Positions 8,723 to 17,515 of a stretch of 64,000 bases of DNA are shown in pieces (the first letter of the stretch is position 1; each line of letters begins with the position of its first letter). The stretch spans positions 1-64,000 of the forward strand of contig NZ_JAQURE010000003.1 in NCBI RefSeq assembly GCF_028715765.1, written 5' to 3'. The notes beneath the pieces were generated by a model. It saw only the letters and a program-made list of their open reading frames with translations, made no database searches and had not been told where the DNA came from. The translations under genes and the position numbers were made by a program. The DNA is from Rhodoferax sp. GTDB lineage: Bacteria; Pseudomonadota; Gammaproteobacteria; Burkholderiales; Burkholderiaceae_C.

Positions 8723-9040
8723 TCAAACGGTGGGCTTGCCCTCATCGGGTTCGATGGCCTTCTCGCAATGGTTCGGATCGAGCCGATCCAGCAGCCGACA
8801 CAGCACACAGGCCCAGCGCTTGCCGTCACGCGCGGCCTTGCCGGCGCGGGAACTGAGCGTCTCGTCCTCGTGCCCGCCGAAAGCGGCATTGGCTAACTGG
8901 TCGTGGGCGACCGCCAAGGTCCAGGCACGCCGACTGCCGGTCAGGGCAGCGGCCAGCATCCAGATTGACGCGATCACCGCCGCGATCTGGCACAGCCCCC
9001 ACAGCCCCAGCATCGACAGGCGATGTTGGATTGCGGCCAT
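8723..9040 (-). CDS. Small phage membrane protein with ETLSSRAGK motif
   Basis: This 105-aa protein has one hydrophobic N-terminal segment (about residues 12-32) and then DQLANAAFGGHEDETLSSRA and HCEKAIEPDEGKP. The A-x-x-GG-x-x-x-ETLSSRA signature recurs in small proteins of many prophages, but I know of no assigned function. The ATG at 9040 overlaps the stop of the upstream gene (TGATG), so I prefer it to a GTG one codon earlier. It lies between fibre genes and the sheath. Confidence 0.6.
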   Translation of the reverse strand: MAAIQHRLSMLGLWGLCQIAAVIASIWMLAAALTGSRRAWTLAVAHDQLANAAFGGHEDETLSSRAGKAARDGKRWACVLCRLLDRLDPNHCEKAIEPDEGKPTV

Positions 9041-9492
9041 CACTGCAGCACCTCCTGCACCCGAGCCTCGGTCAAGAGGCCGCTGGCGGCGAGCGCCTGC
9101 AGGCCACCGATGGTCTGGGCATCGGCCAGATTCACCTCTTCAGCGATCTTCAACTTGTCGAGAAACACCTCGACCATGACCTCGGTCTTGGCGGCGGTGT
9201 AGATCGCGGCCAACTCCTCCATGGTGAAGCGATTCATGAAGGCCAGTTTGGTGATGACCTTCTGGGATGGAGCAGCCACGACCTGGGCTGCTTGTTCCGA
9301 AGCGATGAGGGCCAACACCTCCTCATCGGTTTTGCCGGGGAAGCGATCAACCGCCTTGCCGTCCTGCAGGGCATAGCGCAGGGCCAGTGTCGAAGTGGCT
9401 TTGCTGGGTGCTGGTAAATAGCCCTCCAGCGCCTCGGTGGCGATATCGCACACCACCCCGTTGTCATGAAATGCAATGTAGAGCTTGGGCAT
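9040..9492 (-). CDS. Phage tail-region protein, unknown function
   Basis: This 150-aa protein opens MPKLYIAFHDNGVVCDIATE. The C-terminal half (KVITKLAFMNRFTMEELAAI, about residue 84 on, then INLADAQTIGGLQ-like text) resembles a segment repeated in hypothetical proteins near phage fibre genes. AAAGGAG precedes the ATG. It sits right after a putative receptor-binding protein, so a fibre-assembly or fibre-associated role is possible; this is inference from position. Confidence 0.55.
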   Translation of the reverse strand: MPKLYIAFHDNGVVCDIATEALEGYLPAPSKATSTLALRYALQDGKAVDRFPGKTDEEVLALIASEQAAQVVAAPSQKVITKLAFMNRFTMEELAAIYTAAKTEVMVEVFLDKLKIAEEVNLADAQTIGGLQALAASGLLTEARVQEVLQ

Positions 9493-9503
9493 CGCGGTCT
9501 CCT

Positions 9504-10850
9504 TTAGATCTTCCAGTTCTCAACGGGCATCAGGCAGGGGTAATTGGTGCTGGTGTAACCGGTATCGATCCAGTAGCGACTGGTCGACAAACTGACCGTA
9601 CCCCCATTGGCCAGCACCCCCGTGGTCTGGAACCCCGCCCCCGCAAAATCCATCAGGCCGACATTCAAGCCCTGGCTGGAGTCGGCGTTGTTCTCGTGGA
9701 AGGAATAGGCAAAGGCGCTCGCCCGGATCGGGAGGATCGACACGCCACAACTAGAGCTGCTGTAGGACAGCCGGTAGTAGCGCGTGGGGTCATCGGTGTT
9801 GACCACGTGCCCCGAGAGGCCCGAGCCGTAGTAGTAATAGGGCGCAAAAGCCGCCACCCACTGGTTGTCCCAGGTGATCTGGTGGCGCATCCCGTAGTAA
9901 CTGCCCTGCTCGATGCCGTAGGACGTGGTGCAAGACACCGTCGTGAAGTTGGTGTCCAGCGCGCCGGTGTTGCCAGCGCCTGGGGTGAGCACGGCCATGT
10001 GCGAGCAGTTGCTCGGCACAAAACGCACCAGGGCGATCTTGCCGCTCTTGGTCGGGATGACCCGCATCCGGTACTGGCTCTCGGTATAACTGGTCGAGCC
10101 GTTGGCATTCCAGCTGAAGTCGACGTGCTGATAGCTGGCCCCGTTGGTACCGGCCTTGGCCTCCAGGATGAAGCGATCCAGTTCCCCAGGTTTGCCCGAG
10201 AGCTTGGCGCTGGGGTGCTTCCAGATGTGGGCGCGGTAGTTGCAGCTCGCATCGCGCGCTTCGATCAGCACCAGGAGCCCGGCAGCCCAGTGGTAGCCCA
10301 CGGCGCTGCGCATATTGGTATTGGCCCCGGCCCAGGTGGCGGCCGAGGCAGTTGCCAGGCCGGTGGTGAGTTGATCCAGCTGGGCAAAGCCACCGCGTGT
10401 GTATTGGCGCAAGGTGGTACCGGAGAACCACAGCGACATCGGCTGACGGTAGCCTTCGGGACCCACAACCACTCCGAAATTGGCCATGAAGCTGCCCATC
10501 TGGTCGGGCTGGCGCATCGCCATGCCGCCGTTGGCCGACAGGCGTAGCAACTGGTGACCGTCGACCGAGTAGCAGGGTGTGGCCTTGACCCAATAGGTAC
10601 CTGCCGCGCTCGAGCTCACCTGGCCATTGGTGTAATTCCAGCCGGTGTAGTCTGACCAGATCTCGCCTGAGGTCGCCCAGGCGTTGCCGGCATTGGTCTG
10701 GTTGGCCCGGCTGACCAGATTGAAATCCGAGTCGTAGATGCTGCAGTCCGGGCTGTTGTTGTATGAGGAAAACACCCCCACCAGCGGCAGCGGCTGCTTC
10801 TCATAGGCCGGTGCGGTGTCCACCGGCAGCGTGCGCAAGAATCGTCCCAT
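9504..10850 (-). CDS. Putative receptor-binding / fibre-tip protein
   Basis: This 448-aa protein is of no family I recognise. Its composition is striking: rich in Tyr, Ser, Thr, Gly, Trp and Asn with little Lys or Glu, as in beta-rich host-recognition proteins. Short aromatic patches occur throughout (SYNNSPDCSIYDSDF, FAPYYYYGSGLSG). GGAGG precedes the ATG, which overlaps the upstream stop (TAATG). Its position downstream of DUF4815 and coiled-coil fibre genes supports host recognition. It is probably the most variable part of the tail. Confidence 0.5.
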   Translation of the reverse strand: MGRFLRTLPVDTAPAYEKQPLPLVGVFSSYNNSPDCSIYDSDFNLVSRANQTNAGNAWATSGEIWSDYTGWNYTNGQVSSSAAGTYWVKATPCYSVDGHQLLRLSANGGMAMRQPDQMGSFMANFGVVVGPEGYRQPMSLWFSGTTLRQYTRGGFAQLDQLTTGLATASAATWAGANTNMRSAVGYHWAAGLLVLIEARDASCNYRAHIWKHPSAKLSGKPGELDRFILEAKAGTNGASYQHVDFSWNANGSTSYTESQYRMRVIPTKSGKIALVRFVPSNCSHMAVLTPGAGNTGALDTNFTTVSCTTSYGIEQGSYYGMRHQITWDNQWVAAFAPYYYYGSGLSGHVVNTDDPTRYYRLSYSSSSCGVSILPIRASAFAYSFHENNADSSQGLNVGLMDFAGAGFQTTGVLANGGTVSLSTSRYWIDTGYTSTNYPCLMPVENWKI

Positions 10851-11161
10851 TACGCCACCTCCTCAATGCCCCAGGCGTTGAAGCTGACCGTGGCGGCGCT
10901 GGCCTGCACCACGATCTTCTGCCCCGCAGCCAAGGAGAGCGCAGTGCGTTCCAGCACCTCGGTCGCCGCCAGACTCACATCGAATTCAATGAACTCGCTC
11001 TCGGCCGGCGTGGCGGACGCGGTCAGCGCCACGCGCAGCTTGGAGGCTGCCGTGCCCTTGTTGCAGGCCGCGACATTGACCACGGCGCGGCGGCCGGTGG
11101 GCACTTCGTAGAGGGTCGCCAGCGTGTTGGCGGCTGGCAGCGCCGTTCCCAGAATGGACAT
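10850..11161 (-). CDS. Small beta-rich phage protein, fibre region
   Basis: This 103-aa protein reads as a single beta-sandwich. It opens MSILGTALPAANTLATLYEV, is followed by hydrophobic alternating strands and ends FNAWGIEEVA. The pattern (TTLYTVPAGR-like opening, LAAGQKIVVQAS) is common in small accessory or decoration proteins of phage tails and fibres. I cannot assign a more exact role. Confidence 0.5.
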   Translation of the reverse strand: MSILGTALPAANTLATLYEVPTGRRAVVNVAACNKGTAASKLRVALTASATPAESEFIEFDVSLAATEVLERTALSLAAGQKIVVQASAATVSFNAWGIEEVA

Positions 11162-11173
11162 CGAAAAGGCTCC

Positions 11174-11734
11174 TTAGAGTTGGGCAAGGAAGAAGGTCTT
11201 GCGCCCCAGCACCAGTTGCTGGGTGACGCTGTTGGCAGCGGCCTGAGCCGTGGCCACGGCCTGATCGGCTGCGCTACTGACGGCCGCAATCGCCTGATCG
11301 CGGGCACTGGCAGATTGCTGGATCGAACTCTGCGCGGCAGCATTGACGGTGGCCACTGTGCTGGTCTCGGTCTGTGCCATCACCGCCAAGGCAGCCTCCT
11401 TGGTCTGGGTGACCGCAGATTCCGCCGCCGTCTTGGTCGCCGTGATGGAACTCTCAGCGGCGATCTTGGTGGCCGTGACGTTGGCAATGGCCACATCGGC
11501 GGCTGTGGCAATGGTGTCCAGCGTCGCCGTCTCGACGGAGGTAGCATGCTCAGTAAGCTCCGCCATCTTGATGTCGCCCATCTCCTCGACTTCGAGGACG
11601 GTGGCGCGACCACCGATGCGGTCGATGGCGGTGCCGAGATAGGCCAGTTCTTCCGGGGTGGCGATCTCGGCGGCGGTTTCGATCTTGGCTTTGATCGCGC
11701 GCACCGCATCGCGCAGCAAGGGGTCTTTGGCCAT
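11174..11734 (-). CDS. Alanine-rich coiled-coil tail fibre protein
   Basis: In this 186-aa protein residues 60-170 are a near-continuous Ala/Thr/Ser/Val coil with heptad-like repeats (ATKIAAESSITATKTAAESA). It ends in LGRKTFFLAQL. Such helices form trimeric shafts in phage fibres. TAAGGAG precedes the ATG. It lies between a 68-aa protein and a beta-rich protein, so these three genes may make one fibre complex. Confidence 0.6.
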   Translation of the reverse strand: MAKDPLLRDAVRAIKAKIETAAEIATPEELAYLGTAIDRIGGRATVLEVEEMGDIKMAELTEHATSVETATLDTIATAADVAIANVTATKIAAESSITATKTAAESAVTQTKEAALAVMAQTETSTVATVNAAAQSSIQQSASARDQAIAAVSSAADQAVATAQAAANSVTQQLVLGRKTFFLAQL

Positions 11735-11746
11735 GGGAGGTGCTCC

Positions 11747-11953
11747 TTAAAAGCCGAACTGGTGAAACACCCGCAATTGCTGGCGGTGTAGGCGTTCGGT
11801 GAGTTGGTCTTGGCCCTGCTCAGAGGACGTCTCCTGCGCAGCGACATCCGCATCGATGCGGGTGATGGCTTCGCGCAGGTTCAGGACGTCTTCAGAGAGC
11901 AGGTGCTCGGGATGCGGCAAGGGATAGCCGCGCGGTGTGCGCTCAGGGGTCAT
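11747..11953 (-). CDS. Small phage fibre-region protein
   Basis: This 68-aa protein begins MTPERTPRGYPLPHPEHLLS and continues with a predicted helix (DVLNLREAITRIDADVAAQE). The PHPEHLLSEDVLNLREAI pattern resembles short proteins found next to DUF4815 genes in other prophages. Its function is unknown. It lies 12 bp downstream of the DUF4815 gene in the same operon. Confidence 0.55.
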   Translation of the reverse strand: MTPERTPRGYPLPHPEHLLSEDVLNLREAITRIDADVAAQETSSEQGQDQLTERLHRQQLRVFHQFGF

Positions 11954-11965
11954 CGCTCACCCCCT

Positions 11966-14900
11966 TCAGGTAACGATCACGCGCAGATTGCGCACGAAGG
12001 GCCGGTGCTGAGGGTTGCCGGACAGGGCCAGCTTCACGCGCGTGGTGCGATCCGCCCCCACGCCCACCAGGCTCGTGGCCTTGTAGGTGCGCTCGACCCA
12101 GCCGTTGCCGACCTCCACCCCCGAGGACAAGGAGAGCGCCTGGAAACTGCCGGGCGTGCCGGACTCGGCCTGCACTGCCACGCTGGACGTGCCCGGCGTC
12201 AGTGCATCAAACGTCACCGACACATTGAAGGTAGCGGCAGCGGGAATCGCCCGCGACAGGTAGTCCCCGGCCGCTTCCAGCGTGCCGAACACCAACAGCG
12301 TGCCCGGATACAGGATCGGGCTTGCCGTCTCGGTACCCGTCAGCTTGGCCGATACGGCCAGATTGCCGGAGAGCTTCTCGTTCAAGGCCAGCCCCTGGTC
12401 TTCCGACAGGGTGTAGATCCGCCCCTGCGCATCGGTCGCCAGAAACTGCACATCGGTGCCAGCGGCCGGACGCTCGACGCCCGCGAGCGCCATCACATCC
12501 GACAGGTTGGTCACCGTGTACTGGCCCAGCGAAACGGTCTTACTGGTCTGCGTGAAGCGGCACCCCAAGAGCCGGAAGGTCAGGTCCTGCGTCTGGTGCG
12601 GTGTCCAGGTGATGCCATTGCTGGACGAGAGCAGCACGCCGATCTGGTAGGGCTGAGCGGTGACCCAACCGGTGCGCGGGTCGTACTTGCCGAGCTCGGC
12701 CACCGACACCGCGTGGTTCGCGTCGTCGGTGAGCACCACAATGGCGTACTCGCGGTTGGCTTCCAGAGCGACCGGGGCGAGCGTGATGCGCGTGGCATTG
12801 CCGTCGGTCTTGATGTCGGACGCCAGCAACCGGCCTTCGGTCAGCACGGTGGTGGTGGGCATACCGACTTGCGTCTCACGGATCTGCACGATCACTGGCG
12901 CCGATCCCCCTTTGGTGGTGAACCACAACTCCAGCCCGCCGATGGTGCGGCGCTCGGGCAGTGTGAAGGTCTGGGCCAGCGGGTCCCAGCGGCGCACCAC
13001 CGTGGTCAGGATGCGGCGGCGGGTTTCGGTGACGATCTGGCCGCGCCCGACGTAGGTCGCTGAACCATAGCTGCCACCCGCCCCAAGAAACTCCACCAGC
13101 TTCGCCCCGGCCGGAATCGCCTGCGGGATCTGGAAGCTGCCGGTGAGCAGGCCCGACGCATTGGCAGCGATACCCGCCGGTTGCGAAATACCGATGCCAT
13201 CGAAACGCAGTTGTGCCAAGGCTTCACTGGGGCCAAAGCCTTCCACCCGATACGCCACCTGCAACGCACGCAGAAACTGCGCCTCCTCGCTGGTGGACGC
13301 CAGCACCTGTTCCGAGCGCCGCGTTTCCACCACTTGTTCGAGCACACCACTGCCGGTGATCAGACGCTCGGTCACGTCCGAAGCCCAGGTGGTGTTAGTC
13401 ACCGTGAACTGGTCGACAGCCGGGTTCAAGGTAACCCGGGCCGGCACCGGCTCGAAGGCTTGGTAGGGGTTGATCTTCATCGACCCAGTGCGCGCCAGTT
13501 GCTCGATCACCGGGATCAAGGTGTAGTCGAGCGTGATGAGGGCGTTGCCGTTGTCCTTGGCGTGCTGCGCACTGGCGGTGATCGGCAGGGTCAGCACCCC
13601 GGCCACAATCGCACCGGTTTGCGCCACGCCCTGATCGCGCAGGTCGTCATCCAGGAAGTTGTCGACGAAGAGGCCCTTCTTGGCAGCGGGCTCGCGGATG
13701 TTGGCATCGACCCGCAGGCGCTCCAAGGCCATCAGATCGTAGAGGTCGGCGATCTGGCGCTGCATCGCCGTGAGTTCCGAGACCTTGATGGTGCGAATCG
13801 CCACGTTGCGCACAGTGGGTTCCGAGCCCCTGCGCCAGTCGTAGGCAATCTCGGCCAGCGCCAGGCGCGAGGCCGGCACCGTGGGTGCGACCGGATTCCT
13901 GACCTGGGAGATCCCCTTGATGCGCTCGACCTGACCGTCAGCAGTGAGCGCCAGCACATCGACGCGCGGCAGCTTCCACTGGTAGTCGATGTACATCGTG
14001 GAACCCTGAACGACGCCTGTCACCTTGAAGCCGGTATCGGACAGATCCGTCGGGGTGATGCTGGCGATGTACTGGTAGGTGACCTGATAGCTTGATCCGG
14101 GTGCCGGCTCAGCGCCACCGGGTGACCAGTCGACCTCATCACCCACCACTTTGTAGTCGGTACCTTGGGTGTAGGTCGTGCCGCCTTGTTTGACCTCCAG
14201 CACCGCGACCACGGTCGGTTCAGTCAAGACATCGCGGCTGCCAGTGAAGGCGCCATGGACCACCGTCTCGGTCTTCTGCTGCGTGACCTTAATGTCGATC
14301 ACCTGGGCGAGCGGCGGCCGGTTGATCGTGACGACCATGGAGCCGTCACCGCTATCGTTGAAGACCTGCGGTTCGCTGGAGACGCGCTGCAGATCGGGAT
14401 CAATGGGCAGACGCAGCCGCTGCGATTGGCTGCGCTCGACCTTGAAGCCATCGATGTTGGCACGGCCTTCTGCCACGGAGAAGATGTGCTCTTGGGCATC
14501 GGCATCGGTGCTGAGGAATCGGACACCCAATCCTTCGGTGACGTAATGGCCATTGGCGTCATAGTCGTAGCGCGCCAGACTCGCAATCACGCCATCGAGC
14601 ACGGGCGGCTGGCGGCGGTTCTCCAGCAGGCCATTGTCCAAGGCATAGACAGCGTGGAAGTCGCCGGGCTGACCGTCACTGGTTCCCGACCCTTCCCAAC
14701 CCCAGGCCAGGGTCTCTTGCAAACGGCCGGCACCGGGTTCCTGGTAGTTGCGCACGCCCACTGCGGGCTCACGCAGATGGGGGTCTTCCAGTTCGGTGAT
14801 GGTGCGGGTGGAGAACCGCACGCCAACCGCGACACGTCCCTCCGTGGGGACAGTGAAGGTCGCTGCCGGCACTTCGCGTACCGCGCCGCGCAGATAGACG

Positions 14901-15127
14901 CGACCTGCCTCCAGCGTGACCAAGCCGGTATCGGCGTCGATCTGCAGGTTGGCGCCGCTGACGATGTCGCCGTCCTTCAACAGCGCATCGGCCACGCCTT
15001 GCAGGCGGTGGATCAGGGTGGTCTGGATCTCGTTGAGTTCTCGGGACTGCAGGCCGTCGCCAGCACGGAACAGCAGCTGGGTGTAGTGCTTGGCCGGGTC
15101 AAACAGGTTGTAGTAACGCTCGATCAT
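11966..15127 (-). CDS. DUF4815 domain tail/baseplate protein
   Basis: In this 1053-aa protein the opening RYYNLFDPAKHYTQLLFRAG and the RELNEIQ block are the start of the DUF4815 domain (about residues 1-560), found in long tail proteins next to P2-like baseplates. The remaining ~500 residues are beta-rich, and the VIVTDD-type segments suggest carbohydrate-binding or scaffold modules. GAGG precedes the ATG. It probably links baseplate to fibres. The dense operon spacing (15 bp to the next gene) supports structural co-expression. Confidence 0.8.
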   Translation of the reverse strand: MIERYYNLFDPAKHYTQLLFRAGDGLQSRELNEIQTTLIHRLQGVADALLKDGDIVSGANLQIDADTGLVTLEAGRVYLRGAVREVPAATFTVPTEGRVAVGVRFSTRTITELEDPHLREPAVGVRNYQEPGAGRLQETLAWGWEGSGTSDGQPGDFHAVYALDNGLLENRRQPPVLDGVIASLARYDYDANGHYVTEGLGVRFLSTDADAQEHIFSVAEGRANIDGFKVERSQSQRLRLPIDPDLQRVSSEPQVFNDSGDGSMVVTINRPPLAQVIDIKVTQQKTETVVHGAFTGSRDVLTEPTVVAVLEVKQGGTTYTQGTDYKVVGDEVDWSPGGAEPAPGSSYQVTYQYIASITPTDLSDTGFKVTGVVQGSTMYIDYQWKLPRVDVLALTADGQVERIKGISQVRNPVAPTVPASRLALAEIAYDWRRGSEPTVRNVAIRTIKVSELTAMQRQIADLYDLMALERLRVDANIREPAAKKGLFVDNFLDDDLRDQGVAQTGAIVAGVLTLPITASAQHAKDNGNALITLDYTLIPVIEQLARTGSMKINPYQAFEPVPARVTLNPAVDQFTVTNTTWASDVTERLITGSGVLEQVVETRRSEQVLASTSEEAQFLRALQVAYRVEGFGPSEALAQLRFDGIGISQPAGIAANASGLLTGSFQIPQAIPAGAKLVEFLGAGGSYGSATYVGRGQIVTETRRRILTTVVRRWDPLAQTFTLPERRTIGGLELWFTTKGGSAPVIVQIRETQVGMPTTTVLTEGRLLASDIKTDGNATRITLAPVALEANREYAIVVLTDDANHAVSVAELGKYDPRTGWVTAQPYQIGVLLSSSNGITWTPHQTQDLTFRLLGCRFTQTSKTVSLGQYTVTNLSDVMALAGVERPAAGTDVQFLATDAQGRIYTLSEDQGLALNEKLSGNLAVSAKLTGTETASPILYPGTLLVFGTLEAAGDYLSRAIPAAATFNVSVTFDALTPGTSSVAVQAESGTPGSFQALSLSSGVEVGNGWVERTYKATSLVGVGADRTTRVKLALSGNPQHRPFVRNLRVIVT

Positions 15128-15142
15128 GGGTGGCCTCGCGGA

Positions 15143-15835
15143 TTAGAAAGTGACAACGAATTCGAAGGTCTCGCGCGTGCTGGGCTGGCGCACGATGGGC
15201 ACCGAGTTCTGCAGCACGAGGAGGATGCCGGGCTCAACGACTTGGCTCGGCACGAAGAATTTCTGCCCAACGGGCAGTTCGGGATCGGTCTGGGTGCCGA
15301 CGAAGAGGCCTTGCTCGCGCACCACGCTGGTGGCGGCATCCTCGAAGTCGAAGCGCACCCGGATGAAAAGGTGGTTCGTGGGCTCGGTGACCAGCCGGTA
15401 GCGCCCAGTCGGCACCACGATCTCACCCTCGGGGTCGGCGGCAACGAAATGCACCTCGTCCACCACCCGGCGGCCCACTTCGCGCAGCAGCGCCGTCTGG
15501 CCAATCGACTCGGGCGGGTGCGAGATCTTGAAGTAGACGGTGACGTCTCCGCCTTGCGGGATGGTGCTGGCCGGCAGACGGTGGATCACGCCCTCACGGG
15601 CATTGGCGCTATAGTCGATGTCGAGCGCGTACTCGGTCTGGTCATCCAGCGAGGTGACGCGGATGTCGGCCAGGTGCGTAAAGCCCAGCTCGATCACACC
15701 CGCCTCGTCAAAAGGTGTGCTGATCGCCTTGGTGGTGTCCCACAGCGGATCGCCCTCGCCCAGGGCGAGGTGCAGGGTTTGTTCTTTGATCGCGGCGGCA
15801 AGCGCAGCGCGACCGCTGGCAGTCAGGATGGCCAT
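15143..15835 (-). CDS. Phage tail-collar type protein upstream of DUF4815
   Basis: This 230-aa protein starts at 15835 (MAILTASGRAALAAAI), chosen because GGAG sits six bases upstream; the frame extends 12 codons further but without a site. The opening ILTASGR and the later REVGRRVVDEVHF resemble tail-fibre N-terminal attachment domains of P2-like phages. It lies between gpI and DUF4815, where fibre-connecting proteins are found. The exact role is unproven. Confidence 0.55.
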   Translation of the reverse strand: MAILTASGRAALAAAIKEQTLHLALGEGDPLWDTTKAISTPFDEAGVIELGFTHLADIRVTSLDDQTEYALDIDYSANAREGVIHRLPASTIPQGGDVTVYFKISHPPESIGQTALLREVGRRVVDEVHFVAADPEGEIVVPTGRYRLVTEPTNHLFIRVRFDFEDAATSVVREQGLFVGTQTDPELPVGQKFFVPSQVVEPGILLVLQNSVPIVRQPSTRETFEFVVTF

Positions 15836-15898
15836 CGGGTGCTCCAGAAAATGAATGAGGGAGAAATGCAAAGCAGCAGCGCTCAGTGCGCCGCCGAA

Positions 15899-17473
15899 TC
15901 AGTTCAGCGTCTGATGGGTCGCGCCGATCAACTCACGGGTGCCGGTCCAGGTTGAAGACGGCCAGCGCACACTGGTCCAGCTCTGGCCCTGCCAGCCAGC
16001 TTGGTGACTGGCCACGGCAACACGCGATGGCGCCGCTTGCGTGCTTGTGTTGCGCTCGGTGGCGCGGGTGAGCAGGCGCTGCAGGTTGGAGGGTGTTTCC
16101 TCAAACCCGTAAGGCGCCACATCGGTGAAGCCCGAGACGGCGATGTGCATCTCGGTCAAGGCTCGCCATTCGACCTCGGCCAGATCACCCAAGGTGAGAT
16201 CGCCCAGGGTGGGCAGTGGACGTGTGCGAAACAACGAATGCCGGGGCGTGCGGGTATTGACCTCGCCCAGAATGACTTCACTGAGCACCACCTGCGCCCT
16301 CTGGTACAGGCGTGGCCGCCAGCCAGCGGCATCGGGCAGGCCCAAGTTGCCTCGGGTGTGATCCCGACGCACGAAGCCCCGATCCAGACTGGGTACCGAT
16401 TCGCCCAAGGCCAACATCCCCAGCGCCTGATCGGCGCGGGCCTGGACACGATGAACAGCGAGATGGTCGCGGTGGGCCAGCAGGCTCAAGGTCGGCACGA
16501 CCAGGTCGCCCGGATGGCCTCGAGCAAATCGCTCCAGGACTTCGACGCGAATCAGCCGGTGCGGCGTCGCGGACAGCTTGTCACTGCCACCCAGGGTGAT
16601 CGCTTGCCCCAGCTCCTGCCAGACAAAGCGCGGCAGGTTGGCGTTGATGTCGCCCAAGGGCGGGCTGCTTGATAGCACCACCATCGCCCGTGCAAAGCGG
16701 CGTTCGGGCAGCAAGGTGGTCGCATCCGGCACGCCCAGCGCATTGGCGAGCGTGAACAAATGCGAGTGCAGGATCTCCTCGTTGAGCGTGTGCCCAGGAT
16801 CGCCCAGCGCCGAGAAGTCGAGTAAATACCGGTCGATCAACCTCGCCACGGCAAAGCGCGTCGCTTCGCGCGTGGGCGTCAGCACGATGCTGGCCGGTGG
16901 GCTCGCCAATTGGCAGACCCGGCCAAACGACAACTTGGTGCGCCCGTCTCGCCAGAACACCCCACTATGATCCGACAGCAGCGCCTCGCCCAGCCGACTC
17001 TCATCGAGCACGACGCGCCGCAGGTCATGGCCGTGATAGATACGTGACAGGCGAGAGCGGGCCGGTGCCGACAGGCGGGCAATGGCGATCAGGTTGGCAA
17101 TCTCTGTGTCGCTGTCGAGCACTTGCCCCGGATCGAGTTGGAACTCGGCAAAGTGAACACCGGGCGGTTCCTGCTCGACCGTGGCGCGCATCCCGATCCA
17201 GGACAAGGCGGTCGCCAGTGCGGCCGGCGTGCCACGCAGTCGCTGCCAGAGGATGCCCTCGGCGATGGCGCGGCGCGGCTCCGGCAAATAGGGCAACAAT
17301 TCGCCGAGGCCATACTCCCAGATCAGCCAGGGCAGCAGCGGGTCCGACGGATCGGTCTTGAACTGGCGGATCGCATCTGCCGGCAGTGCCAGCCTGGACA
17401 GCGGATCGGTCGCCAGGGATAACGCCTGCTCCAGCGGTGTGGCATTGGCGGGCAGCAGATGGTCAGCAGTCAT
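15899..17473 (-). CDS. I: Tail protein I (gpI) with long C-terminal extension
   Basis: This 524-aa protein has gpI features in its first ~200 residues (LLPANATPLEQALS, DPLLPWLIWEYGLGELLPYL, ATALSWIGM), a baseplate wedge protein. P2 gpI is only 176 aa, so about 320 residues are added. The extra part contains repeated short blocks such as VPTLSLLAHRDHLAVH and LPTLGDLTLGDLAEVEWR, which suggests it also serves as a fibre anchor. GGAGG precedes the ATG. It directly follows gpJ, as in P2. Confidence 0.8.
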   Translation of the reverse strand: MTADHLLPANATPLEQALSLATDPLSRLALPADAIRQFKTDPSDPLLPWLIWEYGLGELLPYLPEPRRAIAEGILWQRLRGTPAALATALSWIGMRATVEQEPPGVHFAEFQLDPGQVLDSDTEIANLIAIARLSAPARSRLSRIYHGHDLRRVVLDESRLGEALLSDHSGVFWRDGRTKLSFGRVCQLASPPASIVLTPTREATRFAVARLIDRYLLDFSALGDPGHTLNEEILHSHLFTLANALGVPDATTLLPERRFARAMVVLSSSPPLGDINANLPRFVWQELGQAITLGGSDKLSATPHRLIRVEVLERFARGHPGDLVVPTLSLLAHRDHLAVHRVQARADQALGMLALGESVPSLDRGFVRRDHTRGNLGLPDAAGWRPRLYQRAQVVLSEVILGEVNTRTPRHSLFRTRPLPTLGDLTLGDLAEVEWRALTEMHIAVSGFTDVAPYGFEETPSNLQRLLTRATERNTSTQAAPSRVAVASHQAGWQGQSWTSVRWPSSTWTGTRELIGATHQTLN

Positions 17474-17515
17474 GTGCCCTCCAACGCAGGGGGAGAAATG
17501 GGAAGGCGCGAAGCG

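Noticed and set aside
7462-8889. A longer sheath reading with 78 extra N-terminal residues
   Set aside because: The added part is unlike the family, and the ATG at 8652 gives exactly the P2 length.
14165-15955. A 596-codon plus-strand frame opposite the DUF4815 gene
   Set aside because: Shadow of the strong minus-strand gene; it spans two minus-strand genes and their junction.
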